Of a stretch of 5,693 nucleotides of DNA, positions 1-5,300 are shown piece by piece. Positions within the stretch are counted from its first letter, which is position 1. Each line of letters begins with the position of its first letter. The notes under the pieces were generated by a model. The model was not told where the DNA came from. It saw only the letters and a program-made list of their open reading frames with translations, and made no database searches. The position numbers were made by a program, and so were the translations under genes. This DNA comes from Acidobacteriota bacterium. Its GTDB lineage: Bacteria > Acidobacteriota > Blastocatellia > Pyrinomonadales > Pyrinomonadaceae. Location: the NCBI GenBank assembly GCA_003222835.1, contig QHXE01000003.1, positions 1-5,693 of the forward strand, written 5' to 3'.

Positions 1-540
1 AACAAACTGGCGATGGCCGCCTGGCAGGGCATGAAGGACAGCTACGCCGCCAACGAGGAAGTGGCCGCGGTGCGTGCCCAGCTGGCCGCGATCGCGCGCG
101 GCTCGCTGCCGCCCGATGTCGCGACGGCCGCGACCGCTCTCAATGCGAAGCTAGCGACGATCGGCGGTGCCAGGGGGCCCGGTGGACGCGGCGGCGGTGG
201 TGGATTTGGCGGCGGACCGGGCGCGGCCCGAGCGCCCGGTAGTGTGATCCCGTTCTCGTCGATCAACGCGCTCTTTAACACGGTCCTCGCGCCGCTCGCG
301 CAGAACGGCATCGACATGCCTCCCACCAAGGCGGAGGTCGACACGTGGGAATCCGGTTGCAAGGGATTCACCGCGACGGCGAACGCGTGGAAGACGATGC
401 TCAGCGTGGACCTGGTCGGATTCAACAGCCTGCTAACGAAAAACAACCTGACGCCGCTGAAGATCGCGCCGACCGCGCTGGCGGTGCCGGCGTTGTGCAC
501 GTTCGCGTGGCCCACGGCGACGGCCAGCGGGGGCAAATAG
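1..540 (+). CDS. C-terminal part of a large BNR/VPS10 (sortilin)-like repeat protein, 5' end outside the window
   Basis: The reading frame is open from base 1 and ends at a TAG at 538-540, so this is the last 179 codons of a longer gene. It has an Ala-rich helical segment (about residues 5-54), a run made almost only of Gly, Arg, Ala and Pro (about 55-80), and a second helical segment that ends in a motif like VDL..FNSLLTKNNLTPL. This layout of helical linker, Gly-rich hinge and helical tail with a final 'LN.LL.KNNL.PL' resembles, from memory, the C-terminus of large exported glycosyl-hydrolase-like proteins with BNR/VPS10 beta-propellers in Acidobacteriota. The propeller itself lies outside the window, so the function is inferred from the tail alone. 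No catalytic residue can be seen. Codon use is strongly GC-rich (a sampled 60-base line is 63% GC). The ATG at 13 is internal and not a start. Confidence 0.6.
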   Translation, partial: NKLAMAAWQGMKDSYAANEEVAAVRAQLAAIARGSLPPDVATAATALNAKLATIGGARGPGGRGGGGGFGGGPGAARAPGSVIPFSSINALFNTVLAPLAQNGIDMPPTKAEVDTWESGCKGFTATANAWKTMLSVDLVGFNSLLTKNNLTPLKIAPTALAVPALCTFAWPTATASGGK

Positions 541-782
541 ACCGAAGACCGTGCAGTGGCCGCAAGACGTCATCTCTAACGAGGCTTAGAGAATCCAAAC
601 CGTGAGTTTTATCGCGGCGATAAACGTGTAGCTCATTACAGAAAACAGGCGAACTTTCACCTTCCGGCCGTTATACGGCGCCGAAATTCAATGTACCCAC
701 AATTCAAGTCTCGACAGATGGAGAATACCTCCCTTGTATTGGTGAGATTGTGAAGCACATCCAATCATCAGATGCGTCTCCA
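541..782. other. Intergenic stretch without a recognisable gene
   Basis: No frame here has a plausible ribosome binding site and protein-like composition. The only structure I see is a 7-bp inverted repeat with a 3-base loop (608-614 and 618-624, TTTATCG/CGATAAA). It lies about 70 bases after the stop codon of the first gene and has no T-run behind it, so it is not a convincing terminator. The base composition is more mixed than in the preceding gene. If the tRNA fragment that follows is an attachment site, this stretch would be the end of the integrated element. Confidence 0.5.
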
Positions 783-842
783 ACGTTCTTAAAATCCGTT
801 GACTGTAAGGTCGCGTGGGTTCGAATCCCAGCTTCGGCACCA
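783..842 (+). pseudogene. 3' portion of a tRNA-Leu(UAA) gene, probable att-site remnant
   Basis: The sequence matches the 3' half of a class II tRNA. It has an anticodon loop CTTAAAA (788-794, anticodon TAA), the 3' strand of the anticodon stem TCCGT (795-799), a long variable arm GACT/GGTC with a GTAA loop (801-812), the T loop TTCGAAT (820-826) between GTGGG and CCCAG, an acceptor strand CTTCGGC (832-838), discriminator A and an encoded CCA (840-842). The 5' half is missing: bases 786-787 (TT) do not pair with 795-796, where GA would be needed, and no D-arm is found upstream. The outermost T-stem pair is also broken (G815 against G831). The gene therefore cannot give a functional tRNA. Loss of pairing exactly at the anticodon arm fits a crossover point used by tyrosine integrases. 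The reverse strand gives a spurious ORF (688-933) caused by this fragment. Confidence 0.7.
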
Positions 843-1115
843 TCGATAGTCTTGGAGTTTTCACGACTTCCATAACCTTTAGCCCTTCACAACATCTCAG
901 CCCAAAAACCGCAGATAGGGCGTTAGCTTCCAATAGGCCAATAGGAAGAAGAAATCATCGACACGGTCCTTAATCACAAGGGGGATTGGTAAACGACCGC
1001 GAGGCTTGGAAGAACTAATAGACCAGGGGGAAAGAAACAAGAGCGATTGTAGTCGGAAAACTGGTTTGAGTGTATTGGCCGCGCCTGTCGATAGGCTTCT
1101 TCGCTGCGCGCATTT
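843..1115. other. Intergenic stretch after the tRNA fragment, no supported gene
   Basis: I find no protein gene with credible start signals. A + strand frame from 1006 reads EELIDQGERNKSDCSRKTGL near its start, faintly like a transposase helix-turn-helix, but it runs antisense into the transporter gene and loses any such character, so I do not call it. This stretch lies beyond the 3' end of the transporter operon, which reads towards it, and should contain that operon's terminator. I do not see a clear hairpin plus T-run. Confidence 0.45.
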
Positions 1116-1637
1116 TCACAGCAACCATTTGAGCAGCAATCCAAGACAGCTGACCGCCGCCAACGCCACGAAGGTCTTCCACTTAAGCAGTTGCGTCATG
1201 ACGAGCATCGCGATCAGAACGAGCCATGCGACCGGCTGAGTTAGCGTGCCGCGAGCGATCTGCACGACGGCCGCCAGAATAAGTCCCACGGATGTAACCG
1301 TCAGACCCTTCGTGAAGCCCTCGATCCAACGCGAATCGCGCAAGTGTTCAAACCCGTGCAGCAGCGGGATCATGATGTAGCCCGGCAGGATGATGGCGAG
1401 TGTTGCGACGATGGCGCCGGGCATCCCGTAGAGCATATAGCCGATGCTCGCAACATAAAAGTTCGCCTGTCCCGGCGTAACGCGCGCGATCGTGAAGGCG
1501 TAGAGCAACTGATCCTGGCTGAGAACGCGAGTTCCCTCAACCAGGTGAGTCTGAAGCAGAGGGATCATGACGGGGCCGTTGCCGAAGGTCATCAGGTTGA
1601 AGAGCGCGATGAGCAGCGCGAGCTTCCAGAGACTCAT
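1116..1637 (-). CDS. CHR-family (chromate) transporter, C-terminal-half subunit
   Basis: This is a 173-residue integral membrane protein with one Chromate_transp domain. CHR proteins export chromate or import/export related oxyanions. The short-chain kind consists of two half-size genes whose products are thought to pair. The first helix carries the family's F-G-N-G signature (TFGNGPVMIPLLQ, about residues 17-29). After it comes ARVTPGQANFYVASIGY (about 51-67), which corresponds to the canonical A...PGP...A..G stretch, but with PGQ in place of PGP. Further helices lie at about 71-93, 112-129 and 135-170. The start ATG (1637) overlaps the stop of the upstream partner as ATGA, with a GAAGGG site (1647-1652) nine bases before it, so translation is probably coupled. 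The length is normal for a half-size subunit. The substrate cannot be read from the sequence; chromate is a family label only. Confidence 0.88.
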   Translation of the reverse strand: MSLWKLALLIALFNLMTFGNGPVMIPLLQTHLVEGTRVLSQDQLLYAFTIARVTPGQANFYVASIGYMLYGMPGAIVATLAIILPGYIMIPLLHGFEHLRDSRWIEGFTKGLTVTSVGLILAAVVQIARGTLTQPVAWLVLIAMLVMTQLLKWKTFVALAAVSCLGLLLKWLL

Positions 1638-2248
1638 TTTTCTGAGCCCTTCTTTTTAGCGCGCTCCTCTACGTCGATCCTCCGTAAAGCGAATGCGCCA
1701 AGAACACCGCCCGCCAGCAAAATGAAAGCTGGATTGAGCCGGAGGAAGAGCGCGAAAGAAAAGGCCACGCCTGCGAAAATGAGTTCACGCGACGGGCGGA
1801 AGACATCCTTGCCCAGCTTGAGCGCGGCAACGACGATGAGTGCAAGCGCCGCAGGCATGATTGTCACGGGCAACAGGTCAAAGACGCGGCTGTTTCTGAG
1901 ATAGTGGTAAGCGATTGTCAGCGCGATGGTCAGGACGAAGACCGGCAGGCTGAGGGCAGCGAGCGTGATTACTGTACCCGATAGGCCGCCGAACTTGTAA
2001 CCGTATGCGACCGCAAGTGCCGTCATCGTCCCGCTCGGCACGATGCGCCCGATGCCGTAGATAGTCAGGAACTCCTCCCTTGCGACTGCGCGGCGCTTGT
2101 CGACAAGTTCGTCTTCCAACACCGCGAGAATGCCGAGACCGCCGCCGAAGGCGAACCCCGCCTTGAGAAAAATCCAGAACAGCTCGCCCCTCGTTAGGCG
2201 AGTTCCCTGCTCTCTGCTTCTTTTCTCTTTGTCTTCACTTCTCTTCAA
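1634..2248 (-). CDS. CHR-family (chromate) transporter, N-terminal-half subunit
   Basis: This is the first gene of the two-gene transporter operon. After a charged cytoplasmic leader, it has the family signature FLKAGFAFGGGLGILAVLEDELV (residues 27-49 from the TTG start), in which FGGG is the hallmark. It then has GIGRIVPSGTMTALAVAYGY (65-84), in place of the usual PGP motif, and further hydrophobic helices to a short Arg/Lys-rich tail. I chose the TTG at 2248 because AAGGTGG (2256-2262) sits seven bases upstream, giving 204 residues. The ATG at 2350 would give 238 residues but has no ribosome binding site, would overlap the divergent gene, and adds a 34-residue stretch unlike the family. The substrate is unknown. 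The role is inferred from the family and from pairing with the C-half gene, which starts inside this gene's stop codon. Start confidence is moderate; family confidence is high. Confidence 0.85.
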   Translation of the reverse strand: MKRSEDKEKRSREQGTRLTRGELFWIFLKAGFAFGGGLGILAVLEDELVDKRRAVAREEFLTIYGIGRIVPSGTMTALAVAYGYKFGGLSGTVITLAALSLPVFVLTIALTIAYHYLRNSRVFDLLPVTIMPAALALIVVAALKLGKDVFRPSRELIFAGVAFSFALFLRLNPAFILLAGGVLGAFALRRIDVEERAKKKGSEK

Positions 2249-2255
2249 ACGGTTG

Positions 2256-2262
2256 CCACCTT
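2256..2262 (-). promoter_or_regulatory. Ribosome binding site that supports the TTG start at 2248
   Basis: On the - strand the sequence reads AAGGTGG, then seven bases, then TTG. This is the only good Shine-Dalgarno match upstream of the first transmembrane signature, and it decides the start chosen for the N-half transporter subunit. Confidence 0.55.
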
Positions 2263-2280
2263 CTGCGATTGGCGCCGCAC

Positions 2281-2318
2281 GCTCAACTGTAAGCCTTGAC
2301 TGATAGAAGTGGTTGAGC
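2281..2318. promoter_or_regulatory. 7-bp inverted repeat in the divergent intergenic region
   Basis: GCTCAAC (2281-2287) and GTTGAGC (2312-2318) are perfect inverted repeats separated by 24 bases. They lie between the start codons of the two divergent genes, so they could be an operator or a leader hairpin. A TTGACT box (2296-2301) lies inside, but there is no good -10 box at the right distance for the + strand gene. A 7-bp pair can also arise by chance. Confidence 0.25.
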
Positions 2319-2348
2319 AACTCTAACCCAACGGACGAGTTCGCATCC

Positions 2349-2945
2349 ATGTCAAATCAATCAAACAGGCCGGTTAGGCAACAGCTAATGTTGGGATTGA
2401 TTTACCCAGCCGTCCTGGGCACGATTCTCTACCAACTGCTCTTCACTATCGCTCATATACTAAGGGAACAGTATCCACTAAGTGCAATCATCTGGATCAA
2501 ATATATGTTGGTTGTCATTTCGATTGGATTCTACGTCTGCGACTACCTCTATATCGTTTTTACTAAACGTTATTACTGGTGGTCTTTCTTATGCGATATT
2601 GTATTCCTCCTAGCCCTCTACGCCACCGTAATAGCGATAGACGTAGATAACCCCCGCAACCTGCCGCACAATAAAGTCATTCTCTTCTGCTACTTTATTT
2701 TTCTGCTGGTTTACCTGATATGGGATGGTTACGAGTCTTTCACTTTGCCACGAGGCAGAGAAAGAGATTTCTATCGTGCAGTAGTGTTTTGGGAATTGCC
2801 CTGGCTGTTGGTTATCGCTGTCTTCGAGATCATAGCTTTGGTATGGAAGAACCACCTTATGATAAGCATCCTGACAATTATTATTCTGTCGATAGTAACC
2901 ATTTGGTTTGGACTTCTTGTTGGCCGAATGCGGAAATCCATTTGA
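2349..2945 (+). CDS. Orphan six-helix membrane protein, function unknown
   Basis: From the ATG at 2349 this encodes 198 residues. A TTG at 2313 would add 12 residues but has less support; a weak GGACGAG precedes the ATG. I see six hydrophobic segments (about 14-36, 46-70, 78-98, 109-126, 145-166 and 171-193) and a basic C-terminus (GRMRKSI), suggesting an inner-membrane protein with both ends in the cytoplasm. The loop between helices 4 and 5 is charged (PRGRERDFYR, about 134-143), and the loop after helix 3 reads DVDNPRNLPHNK. I recognise no family motif. The gene is visibly poorer in GC than its neighbours (a sampled 60-base line is 38% GC) and rich in Tyr, Ile, Phe and Trp codons, which fits recent acquisition or a fast-evolving gene, although membrane composition explains part of this. 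It is transcribed away from the CHR operon, and nothing shows a shared role. Confidence 0.72.
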   Translation: MSNQSNRPVRQQLMLGLIYPAVLGTILYQLLFTIAHILREQYPLSAIIWIKYMLVVISIGFYVCDYLYIVFTKRYYWWSFLCDIVFLLALYATVIAIDVDNPRNLPHNKVILFCYFIFLLVYLIWDGYESFTLPRGRERDFYRAVVFWELPWLLVIAVFEIIALVWKNHLMISILTIIILSIVTIWFGLLVGRMRKSI

Positions 2946-3009
2946 GCCTTGGTTGACCTGAGCTGGAAAAGCGGCACTCATTCAATTTGCGTTCAGAGTT
3001 CAAAACCAA

Positions 3010-3019
3010 AAAGCGCTTT
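3010..3019. repeat. 10-bp perfect palindrome AAAGCGCTTT
   Basis: This palindrome lies 64 bases after the stop of the membrane-protein gene. It could be a protein binding site, but it is too short for a terminator stem and has no T-run. A second small inverted repeat (AATCGG at 3032-3037, CCGATT at 3053-3058) follows it. Both are weak alone. Confidence 0.25.
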
Positions 3020-3080
3020 CAAGTTAACGCCAATCGGAACAACGACAATCAACCGATTTGCAATTCTAATCAGTACAGGT

Positions 3081-3112
3081 AGTTCATAAAAGCGGCGGTT
3101 AACTTATGAACT
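3081..3112. promoter_or_regulatory. 9-bp inverted repeat upstream of the aldo/keto reductase fragment, candidate operator
   Basis: AGTTCATAA (3081-3089) and TTATGAACT (3104-3112) form a perfect inverted repeat with a 14-base spacer. The right arm lies in the leader shared with the intact aldo/keto reductase gene (5311-5316 keeps TGAACT), but the left arm is absent there. The element therefore belongs only to this copy and could be an operator for the oxidoreductase genes downstream. Directly after it is GTGATAAT, a -10-like stretch (3115-3122), but no -35 box sits at normal spacing. Confidence 0.35.
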
Positions 3113-3276
3113 TCGTGATAATAACGCAATGTTCATCTGGTCGGATTCGGTGAATAGCCCAGAAGGTAACGAAATGAATGATTTCATCGAACCTTGCGCA
3201 AGCGCGGGAGAAGAGGTGTCAGGGATCGGAGTAGGACGCCGGCATCCCGATCTGAAAGACTTGATGATCAGTCGGC
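3099..3276 (+). repeat. Imperfect direct repeat, left copy (leader and 5' end of an aldo/keto reductase gene)
   Basis: About 175 bases match 5301-5476 in the same orientation, at about 70% identity by eye with several small indels. Shared blocks include TGAACTTCGTGATAAT, TCGGATTCGG, ATCGAAC, CGGGAGAA, GGCATC and TTGATGA. The match covers roughly 75 bases of leader plus the first 30 or so codons and fades near 3276. The two copies flank the oxidoreductase and VIT-family genes. Confidence 0.75.
3174..3276 (+). pseudogene. Decayed N-terminal fragment of an aldo/keto reductase gene
   Basis: The frame from the ATG at 3174 reads MNDFIEPCASAGEEVSGIGV and then GRRHPDLKD. This lines up with MIYRTLGSTGEKVSAIGVGG and WHLGLKK of the intact gene at 5382. 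Relative to that gene there is a 4-base duplication after the ATG (AATGAATG), two single-base insertions that together restore the frame, then a 1-base loss after the LK codons that shifts it. The conserved GxGGW is changed to GRRH. The homology stops before the catalytic Asp-Tyr-Lys residues, so no enzyme can be made. A purine-rich AGAAGG still precedes the ATG, so a short peptide might be translated: the frame stays open to 3374 and would overlap the start of the oxidoreductase gene. This is a relic of a duplication, not a gene with a known role. Confidence 0.7.
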
Positions 3277-3300
3277 CAAGGAGCGTCACGCGTTATGGAA

Positions 3301-3306
3301 AGAAGG
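3301..3306 (+). promoter_or_regulatory. Ribosome binding site that fixes the oxidoreductase start at 3313
   Basis: AGAAGG lies six bases before the ATG at 3313. It favours this start over the in-frame ATG at 3295, which would add MERRQR in front of the Rossmann strand. Confidence 0.6.
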
Positions 3307-3312
3307 CAAAGA

Positions 3313-4209
3313 ATGAAAGTAGGATTCATTGGACTGGGGAACATGGGATCGGCTATAGCCCGCAGCCTGATTAAAGCGGGGCACGATCTGACGGTTTACA
3401 ACCGGACACAAAGCCGTGCCGAGCCGTTTGCGTCACTGGGCGCAAAGATTGCCGAAACACCCGCCGAAGCTGCCGTCGATGCAGAGGCGCTCATCACCAT
3501 GCTGGCGGATGACGCGGCTGTGGAAGCTGTTATCTTTTCACCCGGTAATGCCATTCAGGCGCTGCCTGCCGGCGCCGTTGCTATTTCCATGAGCACCATT
3601 AGTGTGGAATTTTCGCGACGATTGGCCCGCGCCCATAGCGAAAAGCAGCAGCACTATCTGGCCGCGCCCGTCTTTGGCCGGCCTGACGCCGCTGCCGCCG
3701 GGAAGCTGTTCATTGTGGCCGCTGGACCAGCCGAACAGATCGGGCGCTGCCAACCTCTTTTCGACGTGATTGGACAAAAGACATTCCCGATCGGCGATGA
3801 AGCTCACGCGGCCAATGTGATTAAGCTGGCCGGGAATTTCCTCCTTACAGCGGTTATCGAAAGTTTGGGTGAAGCCTTTGCGTTTGGGCGCAAGTTCGGA
3901 GTTGACCCGCATGCCTTTCTGGACATTCTCACAAACTCGCTTTTCGAGGCGCCGGTCTATCGAAATTACGGCAGCATGATCGCCTCGGACAAGTTTGAGC
4001 CTGCGGGCTTCAGATTGCCGCTCGGATTCAAGGACAACCGCCTGCTGCTCGCCGCGGCTGAGGGGGCCTTGGTGCCAATGCCGATGGCGAGCGTGGTGCA
4101 CGATCGGTTTGTGGCCGCGCTCGCTCAAGGGTTGGGCGAATCCGATTGGGCTGCGATCGCTCGCATCTCCTACCAGGACGCGGGTCTGCGAAGGGAGGTC
4201 GCAAAATAA
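3313..4209 (+). CDS. NAD(P)-dependent oxidoreductase of the beta-hydroxyacid dehydrogenase (3-hydroxyisobutyrate dehydrogenase-like) family
   Basis: This is a 298-residue cytosolic enzyme, the usual family length. It begins with the Rossmann dinucleotide-binding motif MKVGFIGLGNMG (GxGxxG, residues 7-12), followed by VYNRT (28-32), whose Asn-Arg-Thr after the second strand suggests NADP(H) preference. The substrate region has SMSTIS (92-97). The segment APVFGRPDAAAAGKLFIVAAG (118-138) replaces the DAPVSGG stretch of true 3-hydroxyisobutyrate dehydrogenase and is closer to glyoxylate/succinic semialdehyde reductases. The catalytic lysine is K171 in NVIKLAGN, with N175 next to it, and a second conserved pair, KD, is at 240-241. 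The C-terminal domain is all-helical. The presence of the catalytic lysine argues against an imine reductase. The substrate cannot be decided. The next gene follows after 15 bases, so the two are probably cotranscribed. Confidence 0.85.
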   Translation: MKVGFIGLGNMGSAIARSLIKAGHDLTVYNRTQSRAEPFASLGAKIAETPAEAAVDAEALITMLADDAAVEAVIFSPGNAIQALPAGAVAISMSTISVEFSRRLARAHSEKQQHYLAAPVFGRPDAAAAGKLFIVAAGPAEQIGRCQPLFDVIGQKTFPIGDEAHAANVIKLAGNFLLTAVIESLGEAFAFGRKFGVDPHAFLDILTNSLFEAPVYRNYGSMIASDKFEPAGFRLPLGFKDNRLLLAAAEGALVPMPMASVVHDRFVAALAQGLGESDWAAIARISYQDAGLRREVAK

Positions 4210-4224
4210 TCTATAGAACAATTG

Positions 4225-5025
4225 ATGGGTGAAGTTTTGACAGGGACCAGACCTTTACAGATGAAGAAGAAGAACACAACTCGCCTGGGACGTGCGGTGC
4301 GAGCTGCCGTTGACGACGGCCTTGACCGCCCGATGATCGGGAAGGAGAAGCACAGTACCAACAACTCTCTCAGGGATGTGATCCTTGGAGGACAGGACGG
4401 CCTGGTCAACATGCTGGGCATCGCGCTGGGGGTGGTCGCAGCCGGCGGCTCAACTCACGTTCTGATCATCACCGGCCTGGCTGCGGCGATCACAGAGTCG
4501 ATCTCAATGGGCGCTGTGGCCTACACCTCTTTCGGTTCGGACCGCGACTTCTATCTCGCCGAGAGAAACCGCGAGCAAACTGAGATCGAGGCGCAACCTG
4601 ATGACGAGCGCGAGGAAATCAGAGAGATCTATGCGGCTAAGGGATTCAAAGGACAGCTTCTTAAAGATGTTGTTTCCACCATCACGTCCAATCGTGAAAC
4701 CTGGGTGACTACGATGATGAATGAAGAATTGCATCTTCAACCGATTGCCCAGCGGAGCTTGGTCCAGAGCGCAGTGATTGTCACAGTGGCGACTCTCATC
4801 GGTCACCTGATACCAATTGTTCCATTCATGGTCGTCGCACGGACTCCGGCTATTGTTACGGCAATAGCGCTCAGCGGAGTGACGCTCTTCGCGGTCGGAG
4901 TTTATTCTGCGAGGACCCTGGTCGGAGATTGGCGTAAGAGCGGCATACAAATGGTCGCGATTGGCCTCGGGGCTGCGGCGCTCGGCTTTCTCATAGGACG
5001 CTTGTTCCACACCATGGGCGGTTGA
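4225..5025 (+). CDS. VIT1/CCC1-family divalent metal (iron/manganese) transporter
   Basis: This encodes about 266 residues from the ATG at 4225. A TTG at 4222 and an ATG at 4261 are alternatives, and none has a clear Shine-Dalgarno site. After a basic leader, helix 1 carries LRDVILGGQDGLVNMLG (about 49-65), whose Asp is a conserved transport residue. Helix 2 has TESISMGAVAYTS (about 90-102), with the conserved SMG. A cytoplasmic segment follows (about 108-172) with repeated acidic residues (ERNREQTEIEAQPDDEREEIREIY) and MMNEELHL. It matches the metal-binding domain of VIT transporters, where Glu and Met side chains bind ions before H+-coupled transport. Three more helices follow (about 181-204, 208-230 and 240-261). 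From the family, the protein moves Fe2+ or Mn2+ out of the cytosol. It directly follows the oxidoreductase gene, but no functional link is evident. Confidence 0.87.
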   Translation: MGEVLTGTRPLQMKKKNTTRLGRAVRAAVDDGLDRPMIGKEKHSTNNSLRDVILGGQDGLVNMLGIALGVVAAGGSTHVLIITGLAAAITESISMGAVAYTSFGSDRDFYLAERNREQTEIEAQPDDEREEIREIYAAKGFKGQLLKDVVSTITSNRETWVTTMMNEELHLQPIAQRSLVQSAVIVTVATLIGHLIPIVPFMVVARTPAIVTAIALSGVTLFAVGVYSARTLVGDWRKSGIQMVAIGLGAAALGFLIGRLFHTMGG

Positions 5026-5088
5026 TGGGAGTGTGTGTTCTCTCCTCCGCAATCTTCGACGCGGTTTCGTGGATAGCAGGATTATTCG

Positions 5089-5254
5089 CCCCGTAGGAGT
5101 GAGACGTTTTTAGACCGGAACATCCCAGATACACCAGGCGCCGTTCGGAGGAGCGGAATGGATCTGAGCGATACGGTCTAGTTTGATTTCCGCTCCTCCG
5201 AACGGCGCGGGAGGGACATGGGCTCGCGAGCTATAAACATATCACTCCTCGGAG
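5089..5254. repeat. Cluster of short interspersed repeats in both orientations
   Basis: At least three related units share a core like CCG-AGGAGYG and end near TAG. Unit 1 (+, 5089-5118) reads CCCCGTAGGAGTGAGACGTT and then TTTAGACCGG. Unit 2 (-, 5228-5254) reads CTCCGAGGAGTGATATGTTT and then ATAGCTC. Unit 3 (-, 5174-5208) reads CGGAGGAGCGGAAATCAAAC and then TAGACCG. A partial fourth (+, 5144-5160) is the left arm of the large hairpin. From memory, similar units occur scattered between genes in Acidobacteriota genomes; that cannot be checked here. Confidence 0.55.
5138..5208. repeat. Perfect 21-bp inverted repeat with a 29-base loop
   Basis: The left arm 5138-5158 (starts GCGCCGTTCGG, ends GAGCGGAA) is the exact reverse complement of the right arm 5188-5208. 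Pairing stops sharply at both ends (G5137/G5209 outside, T5159/T5187 inside). The stem is GC-rich and would be very stable in RNA or single-stranded DNA. A MITE-like or REP-like mobile repeat is the best explanation. A transcription barrier between the VIT-family gene and the aldo/keto reductase is a possible side effect. Confidence 0.8.
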
Positions 5255-5300
5255 TGAAGAACCGCTTCGCGGCCTCATGCGAATGGCATTACGATTTAAT

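Noticed and set aside
42..536. Long - strand open frame opposite the first gene
   Set aside because: It is a shadow frame caused by high GC at third codon positions of the + strand gene; it has no start signal and a Pro/Ala-rich nonsense composition.
608..624. Hairpin TTTATCG-CGG-CGATAAA as a terminator for the first gene
   Set aside because: The stem is AT-rich with only 7 bp and no T-run follows it on the + strand.
680..842. Group I intron interrupting tRNA-Leu(UAA), as known in cyanobacteria
   Set aside because: The base before the resumed anticodon loop is not the terminal G such introns need, no intact 5' exon is found upstream, and GCCGAAA at 680 is not followed by a D-arm.
688..933. 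- strand open frame of 81 codons across the tRNA fragment
   Set aside because: It reads the reverse strand of the tRNA 3' half, a common source of false ORFs, and has no ribosome binding site or family resemblance.
1006..1239. + strand frame with a faint helix-turn-helix look (transposase remnant)
   Set aside because: The resemblance is limited to about 20 residues, there is no start signal, and the rest is antisense to the transporter gene.
3538..4221. 227-codon - strand open frame opposite the oxidoreductase
   Set aside because: The + strand protein has clear family motifs over the whole span, so the antisense frame is a shadow.
5089..5254. CRISPR array
   Set aside because: The units are imperfect, occur in both orientations and lack regular spacers.
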